The notes under the pieces are model-generated. The model searched no databases. It was not told where the DNA came from and saw only the letters and a list, made by a program, of their open reading frames with translations. A program made the translations under genes and the position numbers. Below are positions 27,246 to 35,217 of a stretch of DNA of 64,000 nucleotides, in pieces. Location: the NCBI RefSeq assembly GCF_000520995.1, contig NZ_JACA01000011.1, positions 27,253-91,252 on the forward strand, in the 5' to 3' direction. The DNA comes from Aquimarina macrocephali JAMB N27 (GTDB lineage Bacteria > Bacteroidota > Bacteroidia > Flavobacteriales > Flavobacteriaceae). Each line of letters starts with the position of its first letter. Within the stretch, counting starts at the first letter, position 1.

Positions 27246-27393
27246 CTATTCCTTTCCTGGTTTATGATAATACGGTTTTTTACTCAAAGTTTTAATATTT
27301 CAGATTCAAAACCAGATATGATATCAATTCAATAGCGTTACTTTATTCTTTTTTATTTGAATTTATCTCAATTATTCCTTTTACTTTGCAGAT

Positions 27394-28386
27394 GTGAATA
27401 TCGCAGTCGTCATATTAAATTGGAATGGAAGATCTTTATTAGAACAATTTTTACCTTCGGTGATCAAAAATTCTAAGGAAGCTATTGTTTATCTTGCTGA
27501 TAACGCTTCTACAGATGATTCTGTTACTTTTGTAACAACTACTTTTCCCGAAGTTAGAATTATTCAAAACAAAGTCAATGGTGGTTATGCCAAAGGGTAC
27601 AATGATGCATTGTCAAAAATTGATGCCGATATTTTTTGCCTTCTAAACAGTGATGTTGAAGTTACTAAAGATTGGTTGGTTCCTATTCTTAAAACATTTC
27701 AAACCCATACAGGAGTTGCTGCTATACAACCCAAAATCCTTGATTACAAAAAGAAAACTCATTTTGAATATGCTGGAGCTGCCGGGGGTTACATCGATAA
27801 ACTAGGATACGCATATTGTCGAGGAAGAATATTTGATTCTCTCGAAGAAGATAATGGGCAATATGATGATGCTACTACTATATTTTGGGCTAGTGGGGCA
27901 TGCTTATTTATAAGAAAACAGGTATTTGAAGAAGTTGGGAAACTGGATGAAGATTTTTTTGCTCACCAGGAGGAGATTGATCTTTGCTGGCGTATCCACA
28001 GTATTGGTCATATAATAATGTATGAAGGTTCCTCAACGGTTTATCATTTAGGGGGAGCAACTTTGGATTCAATGAATCCCAGGAAAACATTTTTAAATTT
28101 CAGAAACAGCTTATATCTTCTGATCAAAAATGTACCGGGAAGTAAAGTCTGGTTTTTGATTTTTATAAGAATGATTCTAGACGGGCTTGCTGCGATCAGA
28201 TTTATTACACAAGGTAAATTCTCTCATTTTTTCGCTATTTTCAAGGCACATATTAGTTTCTATGCTAATTTTAACACTTTTAATAAAAAACGTAAAAAAC
28301 TTTCAAAAACGGGGAAATATTATTCTCTTTTTTCCGTTGTATGGCAGTATTTTATTTTGAACCGTAAACATTTTGATCAATTATAA
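27394..28386 (+). CDS. Glycosyltransferase family 2
   Basis: 330 residues from a GTG start. GT-A fold with AVVILNWNGRSLLEQFLPS, LADNASTDDS, and the DxD-like segment FCLLNSDVEV; FWASGACLFIRKQVFEEVGKLDEDFF and EIDLCWRIHSIGH follow, as in rhamnosyltransferase-type enzymes. A hydrophobic C-terminal region may bind the membrane. There is no surrounding polysaccharide cluster. The acceptor is unknown. Confidence 0.9.
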   Translation: MNIAVVILNWNGRSLLEQFLPSVIKNSKEAIVYLADNASTDDSVTFVTTTFPEVRIIQNKVNGGYAKGYNDALSKIDADIFCLLNSDVEVTKDWLVPILKTFQTHTGVAAIQPKILDYKKKTHFEYAGAAGGYIDKLGYAYCRGRIFDSLEEDNGQYDDATTIFWASGACLFIRKQVFEEVGKLDEDFFAHQEEIDLCWRIHSIGHIIMYEGSSTVYHLGGATLDSMNPRKTFLNFRNSLYLLIKNVPGSKVWFLIFIRMILDGLAAIRFITQGKFSHFFAIFKAHISFYANFNTFNKKRKKLSKTGKYYSLFSVVWQYFILNRKHFDQL

Positions 28387-28437
28387 GGAGATATAATAAA
28401 TTATTGTTAATGACCTAGCATTACGTCACATTTTTAA

Positions 28438-28445
28438 TAATTTTG
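28438..28445 (+). promoter_or_regulatory. -7 box TAATTTTG of the OmpA-like gene
   Basis: Consensus TAnnTTTG 39 nt before the preferred start at 28485. It overlaps the alternative start at 28443, which argues against that start. Confidence 0.5.
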
Positions 28446-28484
28446 AGTTATATAACCAGAACAAGACTAAAAACAAATTTTCTA

Positions 28485-29345
28485 ATGAAAAAAGCAATGA
28501 TTATTGGGGCCTCTCTAGCAATTCTACTATCTTCCTGTGTTTCGCAGAAGAAGTTTTCAGAATTAGAAGCCAAAAACAAAGAAACTGAAGATCTATTAAA
28601 TACAGCTACAGTTAAATTAAATAGCTGCCTTGAAGAAAAAGCGAGTTCATCTTCGCAACTTAAAGTTCTTCAAGATCAGGTATCTAATCTTAAAAATCAA
28701 AATTCTGCTCTATTAAACAATGTAGGTAATTTAGCCACTCTTTCTACTAAGGAAGCAGAGAATCTAGAAAAATCTTTAGAAAGTATTAAAGAAAAAGATT
28801 TACAAATAAGAACAATGCAGGATGCTCTTACCAAAAAGGATTCTGTAACCTTGGCACTTGTAACCAGTCTTAAGGGAGCCTTAGGAAATCTTGCTGATGA
28901 AGATATAGAGATTAATGTAGAAAAAGGAGTTGTTTATGTTTCTATTTCAGACAAGTTACTTTTCAAGAGTGGTAGCTATAATGTTTCTGCAAGAGCTCGT
29001 GAAGTACTAGGTAAAGTAGCAAAAGTTGTTAATGATAAACCAGATATCGAATTCTTAGTAGAAGGACATACTGATAATGTGCCTATCAAAAACAAAGTGC
29101 TTTTGGATAACTGGGATTTAAGTGTAAAACGTGCTACTTCTGTAGTAAGAGTATTACAAAACGACTTTAAAGTAGATCCAAAACGTATGACTGCTGCCGG
29201 AAGAAGTCATTACATACCAGTAACTGATAATAATTCTGCAGCAAGCAAAGCAAAAAACAGACGTACAAGAATTGTTGTATTACCAAAACTTGATCAGTTT
29301 TATAATATGATTGAAGATGGTATGAAAAAAGCTACAAAAAAATAA
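28485..29345 (+). CDS. OmpA-family lipoprotein
   Basis: 286 residues from ATG 28485. The signal ends LLSSC, a lipobox. A long coiled-coil (about 20-125) precedes an OmpA peptidoglycan-binding domain (VEGHTDNVPIKNKVLLDNWD, NRRTRIVVLP). It probably ties the outer membrane to peptidoglycan. A TTG at 28443 in the same frame would give a longer form lacking a clean signal. Confidence 0.93.
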   Translation: MKKAMIIGASLAILLSSCVSQKKFSELEAKNKETEDLLNTATVKLNSCLEEKASSSSQLKVLQDQVSNLKNQNSALLNNVGNLATLSTKEAENLEKSLESIKEKDLQIRTMQDALTKKDSVTLALVTSLKGALGNLADEDIEINVEKGVVYVSISDKLLFKSGSYNVSARAREVLGKVAKVVNDKPDIEFLVEGHTDNVPIKNKVLLDNWDLSVKRATSVVRVLQNDFKVDPKRMTAAGRSHYIPVTDNNSAASKAKNRRTRIVVLPKLDQFYNMIEDGMKKATKK

Positions 29346-29371
29346 TAAAAGAATATTTTTTATATGCATAT

Positions 29372-29402
29372 AAAAAGGGAGATCATTTTGATCTCCCTTT
29401 TT
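29372..29402. terminator. Bidirectional intrinsic terminator
   Basis: Stem 29372-29385 with 29389-29402 (AAAGGGAGATCA core), 3-nt loop, flanked by A and T tracts. It lies between the OmpA gene and the convergent LodB-like gene. Confidence 0.85.
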
Positions 29403-29426
29403 GTATTTAAGTATTATGCTTTTTCA

Positions 29427-30578
29427 TTAATCCAAAATGATACCAGTACCACTCTGCCTGGGAAAATTATGAGTTTTTTCTTTGTCTTGCTCCTCTCCTG
29501 GTTGGAAGAATTTCTTCCAAAAAGAAGATTCCATCCACCTGGATTCTGATCTGTATAATTCATTTTTTACCATATAATAACTATCAAAAATAGAAAACAA
29601 TGTTTTGGAATACATCACAAACCCTTTTCTATCACCTGTTAATATATAGGATTCGATAGCATCTGAAGCTTCTCTTACTGTATATATCGCATTAGCAATA
29701 CCATGAGAAGAAAGAGGGTCAAAAGATAAAGCTGCATCACCAACCGCCAGCCAATTTTCTCCCGATAAATAATTGGCTATAGAAGAATTTGCATCCGATC
29801 CTATAATTTTCACTTCAGATTGTTCTACCAGAAAATCTTTTAACAAAGTAGTTTTAGACAAAACCGATTGCCAATCCGAATAATCTCTTAATTTTAACTG
29901 AACAAGATTTTCTCTATTTGTAAAAATCGATAAGACATTAGTTTTTTCGTCTAAACCAGAAACAATACCCCACCCATCTTCAAAAGATTCTACAAATACA
30001 TCGTATGTTAATTTTGGGTGTTCTATTCTTGGCAAGTGACAACTAAAAGATATTAGGTTATCATATAATCGAATAGGGATATTTAATTTCTTAAGAATAG
30101 CACGATTCCTTCCTGTTGCATCAATAATCATCTTTGCCGTAATAATTTCTTTTTGATGATTATTTTCTACTTCTACAATAACTTCTTCTTTAGAAATTAT
30201 CATATTCAACATTTTTTCATAGCTTATCACATTCTCATTACACAGCTGTTCGAGATCGTCTACTATAGCTTGTTTATCAATTTTTAACCCATTTTTATAC
30301 GACAATTGAGAGAAAAAATTATTATTCAATATTCTTGTATTTCCCCACATTGAATGGTAACCATATGTTTTCCTGATCGCGTTTTTTTCAAATATCTTTA
30401 TGAGACCAAGAGAGTGTAACAAAGGCATTGAAGAAGGAGGTAATGTCTCTGCCAAGGCAAAGTGTTTCTTCTTGCTTTTACGATCCAAAACCAGATGTTG
30501 TATTCCTTTTCTCTTCAAAAGAAGTGACAACACTAATCCTGCAATACCTTTTCCTACAATAATAACATCTGTATTCAT
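29427..30578 (-). CDS. LodB-like FAD-dependent oxidoreductase (quinone cofactor maturation)
   Basis: 383-residue flavoprotein that resembles the LodB partner needed to form the tryptophylquinone cofactor of LodA oxidases. FAD motifs: N-terminal DVIIVGKGIAGLVLSLLLKR, and GDAALSFDPLSSHGIANAIY near 280-300. The AETLPPSS motif near residue 45 is also seen in halogenase-like flavoproteins. Its start overlaps the stop of the LodA-like gene, so the two are translated together. Partner role is from family knowledge and this overlap. Confidence 0.88.
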   Translation of the reverse strand: MNTDVIIVGKGIAGLVLSLLLKRKGIQHLVLDRKSKKKHFALAETLPPSSMPLLHSLGLIKIFEKNAIRKTYGYHSMWGNTRILNNNFFSQLSYKNGLKIDKQAIVDDLEQLCNENVISYEKMLNMIISKEEVIVEVENNHQKEIITAKMIIDATGRNRAILKKLNIPIRLYDNLISFSCHLPRIEHPKLTYDVFVESFEDGWGIVSGLDEKTNVLSIFTNRENLVQLKLRDYSDWQSVLSKTTLLKDFLVEQSEVKIIGSDANSSIANYLSGENWLAVGDAALSFDPLSSHGIANAIYTVREASDAIESYILTGDRKGFVMYSKTLFSIFDSYYMVKNELYRSESRWMESSFWKKFFQPGEEQDKEKTHNFPRQSGTGIILD

Positions 30579-32680
30579 TATTTTTTATCAGCTTCTTTTC
30601 CACTATAAGAAACATATACCGTTTTAGGCAATCCTTCTATATCGACATCTAACTTTCTACCAGTGACTATTCCTATTTTATCCCATTGGTATACCATATT
30701 AATAAGTCCGTTAAGATACCCACCTTCTGCATGATACCCAATAAATCCTGTATCTGCAGTATGCAGCCAAGCTAAGCGGTTTGCATAAATATTACGTTTA
30801 GTATCCTCCAAAATATTGGGATCAAGAAGCTTTTGGTAGCTTTCCTGAGGAAACACATGTACAGGTAAATTAGCTGCCCACCAGGATGGAATAGGATATT
30901 GTTTCTCTACAAAAACTACCTGGCAACTTCCTGCATCTGACTGCCAGGGAATCCCCATCCATTTAGTAAGATCACCCGGTGTAAGTTTCCACAACCAATT
31001 TTTCTCATTTTTGGGATTCATAGATTCACGAATATCTTCAGAATTCATCTGAAACCCAAAATCATTATAAAATATATCGTTTTGCTCTTTGCTAGTGGCA
31101 GCATTAAGGCGAACTTCTCTTAATCCATAAAATCCATACTTAAAAGCACCTTCGGTTATCCATTTATATATCATACTATTCTCGGCATAAATAAGATTAT
31201 GCCTCATAGGCCAAGTCAATTCTACTCCTGGATGAAAACCACCACCATATAACGTTTCTAATACCGCTCTGGTCATTAGCAATGGTTTTTTAGATTCATC
31301 TTTGGCAGCTTCAAAAAATTGATTTTGATAAAATGTCCCCATTTCATCTATAGTCTGAAAATCAAAATCAGGTGGTATTTCGAACTTCCCATCCTTCCAA
31401 TTCTCCAATTGTTCATATAACATTGGCGGAATAGCAAACCACTGGGCTGGGCTTCCTGGATAATCAATAGCATCTCCAGGATAGTAAGGAAGTTTTAGTT
31501 CATCGGTCCCGCTACCACGATTAGCAACATCAGTTTTATCTTTACTTGGTATTATAGGTTCGTTATTATAATGGTATGAAGGATCTCTAAAAAGATCAAA
31601 TATTTGTTTTCTCACAGCATCTGCTTCTCCTTTTGGTTCTTTTTTATAGATATATTTAAATTTCCCATCCGCCACAAGTTTATCGATCGTTTCTTTAAAT
31701 GATGGAGAAAGGAAATCTCCCAGATTAACCCATTGCATCCTATACAGGCGATAAAATATTGGAAATACCAAACTTAACTCGGGAGCATAACTCTCATTAG
31801 CTGCTCCTGCTATTAAATCAAACATTGTAGATATTGGTTGGATCTGCGGTGCATAATCTGGCGGTGCAGTGGCTATCCATGCAGAAGATAATGCATCATC
31901 TAAATGATACGTATCTCTGCTTTTTTTAGAAACGATAGATGCCGTAACTCTTCCATCACAAATATCATCATACCAATTAGAGTTATCTGCAAAATCATTA
32001 TTAAGATCTGAGGGGTTAAGGGATGCCGAAATACCATCTGCTCCATAAAAAATTAATGTTCCTTCATCATACTCGATAGTACCAAGATCAACAGATTTAG
32101 AAGAAGTATTCATACTAGCCGCTAATTTACTAACGCCTCCATTATCCGAAGGAAATTTCCCACGAATTATCTCACGTTGATCGGTAGCATCTACTTTTAC
32201 CTTTCCCGGGTGATTAACCAGTTCTTTACGATAATCATATCCTCCTTCTACTCTCATGGATTGGTTTAGTACATTAGGATTTCTTCGTTTTGCTCCAATC
32301 CCTGGTGCCAATTTATTTTTGGCAAAATTTGGAGATAAATTTTGATTTTCAGATAACACAGAGAGATCCAGGCTATTATTAAAATCATACCAAAACGGTT
32401 TCTTATTTGCTACTTCTACCGTCCATTCGATATCATAATCATTAGCATCTATTTGTTTAACAGGTACACCATTGTCATCACATTCATAAATATAAAATCG
32501 CTGAGCTTGCTTTTTTAAAGCTCCTTCTTCGGTAAGATAATGTTGGTCTGTATCAAATAAATTAGCCCAGGGAATCTCTGGACTAAAAATAACCTGATCC
32601 TTTGTAGCGGGACCATTCCCTAATCGTGCAATGCCTATAGAAGGATAAATTCTGAATTTAGGTAGTTTCCTGGTACTCAT
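30578..32680 (-). CDS. LodA/GoxA-type tryptophylquinone amino-acid oxidase
   Basis: Member of the LodA/GoxA family, which oxidises amino acids such as L-lysine or glycine and releases H2O2. From ATG 32680 it has 700 residues; the open frame up to GTG 32776 adds residues that look spurious. N-terminal FRIYPSIGIARLGNGP is the family start; the cofactor segment shows DAGSCQVVF (cross-link Cys) and PIPSWWAANLP (candidate Trp). It is co-transcribed with lodB-like. No signal peptide is visible, as in other members, which are exported by an unclear route. Substrate unknown. Confidence 0.9.
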   Translation of the reverse strand: MSTRKLPKFRIYPSIGIARLGNGPATKDQVIFSPEIPWANLFDTDQHYLTEEGALKKQAQRFYIYECDDNGVPVKQIDANDYDIEWTVEVANKKPFWYDFNNSLDLSVLSENQNLSPNFAKNKLAPGIGAKRRNPNVLNQSMRVEGGYDYRKELVNHPGKVKVDATDQREIIRGKFPSDNGGVSKLAASMNTSSKSVDLGTIEYDEGTLIFYGADGISASLNPSDLNNDFADNSNWYDDICDGRVTASIVSKKSRDTYHLDDALSSAWIATAPPDYAPQIQPISTMFDLIAGAANESYAPELSLVFPIFYRLYRMQWVNLGDFLSPSFKETIDKLVADGKFKYIYKKEPKGEADAVRKQIFDLFRDPSYHYNNEPIIPSKDKTDVANRGSGTDELKLPYYPGDAIDYPGSPAQWFAIPPMLYEQLENWKDGKFEIPPDFDFQTIDEMGTFYQNQFFEAAKDESKKPLLMTRAVLETLYGGGFHPGVELTWPMRHNLIYAENSMIYKWITEGAFKYGFYGLREVRLNAATSKEQNDIFYNDFGFQMNSEDIRESMNPKNEKNWLWKLTPGDLTKWMGIPWQSDAGSCQVVFVEKQYPIPSWWAANLPVHVFPQESYQKLLDPNILEDTKRNIYANRLAWLHTADTGFIGYHAEGGYLNGLINMVYQWDKIGIVTGRKLDVDIEGLPKTVYVSYSGKEADKK

Positions 32681-32823
32681 TTTGTTGGTTTTAAGTTTTC
32701 TTAAAGTTAATAAAAATACTACGGCATTATACACGTATTTATACGTGGTTTTACAACAAAAACAAGTCCAAATCACTATAAAAATTAGTAATATAAAGAG
32801 GTGCTACTTAAACCAGAAAGCTA

Positions 32824-33687
32824 TCAATTATTACTTTTTAAAGAAATATAGGTTTTTGGGGTATATCCCGTAAACTTTTTAAAAGTTGTAGAGAAATATT
32901 GGGACGAACTAAATCCTAAATTAAAAGCTACAGTAGTTATACTGTGACTCTTCAATAAATCAATTTTTGACTGCTCAATTTTTAACCTGTTTATGTATTC
33001 TTTAGGAGGGATACCCATGGTGTTTTTAAACCAAAATTTAAAATACCCAACAGAAACATTAGAAACACCTGCGAGTTCATCAACATAAATTATGCGGTGT
33101 AAATTGTTTAAAATATAAGTATCGATATCATTTAATCTTTTTAATGGAGGACTATCCTGCTTTCTCTTTGAAAGATTCAACACTTCTAATATGGTCTGAA
33201 CAATAAGTTGATTTATGGTAATTTCTGATAAAACAGTACTACTTGTTTTCAGCTCATTTAAAAGTTTTTCAAGTACAAATTTGACTTGAAATGCTCCCTT
33301 AAAAGTTCGTTCTGAAGTCTTTTTTAACTCTCGAAGAAGATACTTTGAATGATCCCCAGGTAAATTACATAATCTACGTTGGTTATCAGAACAATTAATT
33401 TGCAACCAGAATAATTCTCCTTTATCTTCGGGATATTCGCCAGTACTATGCTCTTTGTTTGGAGGAATAATAAGAATGTCATTGCCATGCAATTGAAATA
33501 ATTCTTCCCCAATTATATAATGTTGCTCCCCCTTGATACAAAAACATATTTCTATTGCATTACAATGTTCATGTATTGGTAATTGAGGTTGTGCTTTAGA
33601 ATATTTGTAATGACCAAACTGCAAACAACTATCAATACCATAATCTGGTAAAAAATGTACTATGCGCTCTTCTAAATTTATATTCAT
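32824..33687 (-). CDS. AraC family transcriptional regulator
   Basis: 287 residues from ATG 33687: an N-terminal cupin sensor (PIHEHCNAIEICFCIKGEQH) and a C-terminal AraC double HTH (VDELAGVSNVSVGYFKFWFK, then TVAFNLGFSSSQYFSTTFKK and TPKTYI). An ATG 27 nt upstream is in frame, but the promoter box overlaps it. It is divergent from the PhyH-like gene and upstream of the LodA-like gene on the same strand, so it could regulate either. Confidence 0.92.
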   Translation of the reverse strand: MNINLEERIVHFLPDYGIDSCLQFGHYKYSKAQPQLPIHEHCNAIEICFCIKGEQHYIIGEELFQLHGNDILIIPPNKEHSTGEYPEDKGELFWLQINCSDNQRRLCNLPGDHSKYLLRELKKTSERTFKGAFQVKFVLEKLLNELKTSSTVLSEITINQLIVQTILEVLNLSKRKQDSPPLKRLNDIDTYILNNLHRIIYVDELAGVSNVSVGYFKFWFKNTMGIPPKEYINRLKIEQSKIDLLKSHSITTVAFNLGFSSSQYFSTTFKKFTGYTPKTYISLKSNN

Positions 33688-33711
33688 TTTGTACAAAAAA
33701 GTAAGGTAGTA

Positions 33712-33719
33712 CAAATTTA
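33712..33719 (-). promoter_or_regulatory. -7 box TAAATTTG of the AraC gene
   Basis: Reverse-strand consensus TAnnTTTG 24 nt before the chosen start at 33687. Confidence 0.5.
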
Positions 33720-33771
33720 GAAGATTTACTAAAATGTTTTATTCATCTTTGAACAAAATCAGCACTACAAA

Positions 33772-34494
33772 ATGGACATTATAAAAAATGAGTTTTTAAC
33801 TAATGGGTATACCAAAATAGATCAGCTTTTTGATAGCACAGAAGTCGAAAGTTTACTTGTTATCTATACTAGTTTGTTGAACGATAAGAAAAGAACAGCT
33901 CATTTAAGAAGTGATTTGGCAGGCTTGCAAAATACTGATAAAACAATTGAGCGGATCACTCAGGTCATGAGGCCAAGTTTAGTAGAACCAAAAATATTAA
34001 ATCATATTGCCTATAAAAAAGCATTAGATTGTGCAAAAAAATTATTGGGAGATGATATGGAATTAGATTTTGATATGCTTATTAATAAAGCACCTTATAC
34101 CAATACTCCTACTCCATGGCATCAAGATGCTGCTTATTGGATAAATTTACCAGATAAAAGAGCTGTAAGTTGTTGGATAGCTTTGGATAATGTATACGAA
34201 AACAATGGTTGTATGTGGTTTCTACCAGTAAAAGATCAACAAATATTAGAGCATACCAATTTACCAAATGAAGGAGCCTTATACTGTGATGCTGACACTA
34301 CTAATGCAATGCCTGTTCCATTATCTATTGGCGGATGTACTTTTCATGATGGTTTTACATTACACTATAGCAGAGGAAACACCACAAATAGTCAACGAAG
34401 AGCTTTAATATTTAACTTTAGGCCCAAAGAGATGATTAAATTAGAAAGAAACCAAGGAATAGATCATACTGGTGTAAGAAAGCAACGATCATAA
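33772..34494 (+). CDS. Phytanoyl-CoA dioxygenase (PhyH)-family protein
   Basis: Fe(II)/2-oxoglutarate oxygenase of 240 residues. Metal-binding HxD in TPWHQDAAYWI (about 117-119), the distal His in FTLHYSRGNTTNSQRRAL, and a 2-oxoglutarate-binding Arg nearby. It is divergent from the AraC regulator (about 80 bp), which suggests control by it. The substrate is unknown; PhyH relatives act on lipids, osmolytes and natural products. Confidence 0.9.
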   Translation: MDIIKNEFLTNGYTKIDQLFDSTEVESLLVIYTSLLNDKKRTAHLRSDLAGLQNTDKTIERITQVMRPSLVEPKILNHIAYKKALDCAKKLLGDDMELDFDMLINKAPYTNTPTPWHQDAAYWINLPDKRAVSCWIALDNVYENNGCMWFLPVKDQQILEHTNLPNEGALYCDADTTNAMPVPLSIGGCTFHDGFTLHYSRGNTTNSQRRALIFNFRPKEMIKLERNQGIDHTGVRKQRS

Positions 34495-34522
34495 AAAAGC
34501 TCTTATTGTTTATATCTATAAT

Positions 34523-35143
34523 CTAGATAATATCTATACTTCCTTTTCCTTCTCTAAGTAATATTGGTTCGCCACTGGTTAGGTCAATTACAGTAGATGG
34601 TATATTATCACCATACCCACCATCGATCACCATATCCACCAGGTTATCCCATTTTTCTAATATCAATTCTGGATCCGTGGTATACTCTATGACTTCATCT
34701 TCATCATAGATAGAAGTAGATACAATAGGATTACCCAATTCTTCTACGATAGCTGTACAAATATTATTATCAGGAACACGAATACCTACAGTTTTCCTTT
34801 TTTTAAAAACGGTAGGTAAATTATTACTTCCCGGAAGAATAAAGGTGTATGGTCCCGGAAGTGTTCTTTTTAATAATTTAAATGTTGCATTATCAATTTG
34901 TTTTACATAATCAGAAAGATTACTTAAGTCTTTACAGATAAATGAAAAGTTAGCTTTTGCCAGTTTTACACCTTTGATCTGTGCAATCCGTTCCAGGGCT
35001 CTGTTATTTGTAATATCACACCCCAATCCATATACTGTATCTGTAGGATAAATAACCAATCCTCCGTTACGTAAACAATTAACTACTCGCTGTATTTCAC
35101 GTGGGTTTGGGTTTTCATTGTATAATTTTATGAACTCTGCCAT
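34523..35143 (-). CDS. L-threonylcarbamoyladenylate synthase (Sua5/YciO/YrdC family)
   Basis: Forms threonylcarbamoyl-AMP for the tRNA t6A modification. 206 residues, with the KxR-type ligand region GLVIYPTDTVYGLGCDITNN at the N-terminus, FICKDLSNLSDYV, GPYTFILPGS and VGIRVPDN, and the C-terminal STVIDLTSGEPILLREGKGS. It is the single-domain form. YciO members share the fold, so biochemical identity is probable, not certain. Confidence 0.9.
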   Translation of the reverse strand: MAEFIKLYNENPNPREIQRVVNCLRNGGLVIYPTDTVYGLGCDITNNRALERIAQIKGVKLAKANFSFICKDLSNLSDYVKQIDNATFKLLKRTLPGPYTFILPGSNNLPTVFKKRKTVGIRVPDNNICTAIVEELGNPIVSTSIYDEDEVIEYTTDPELILEKWDNLVDMVIDGGYGDNIPSTVIDLTSGEPILLREGKGSIDII

Positions 35144-35187
35144 ATAAATGATTGTAAATAAAGATAATGTAAAATACAGTATAAAAA

Positions 35188-35215
35188 GCTAATCCTTAAC
35201 CTAAGCGATTAGCTA
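35188..35215 (-). terminator. Terminator of the PcrA-like helicase gene
   Basis: Reverse-strand hairpin, AGCTAATC arms plus an inner CTTA/TAAG, followed by TTTTTATA, directly after the stop codon. Confidence 0.75.
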
Positions 35216-35217
35216 TA

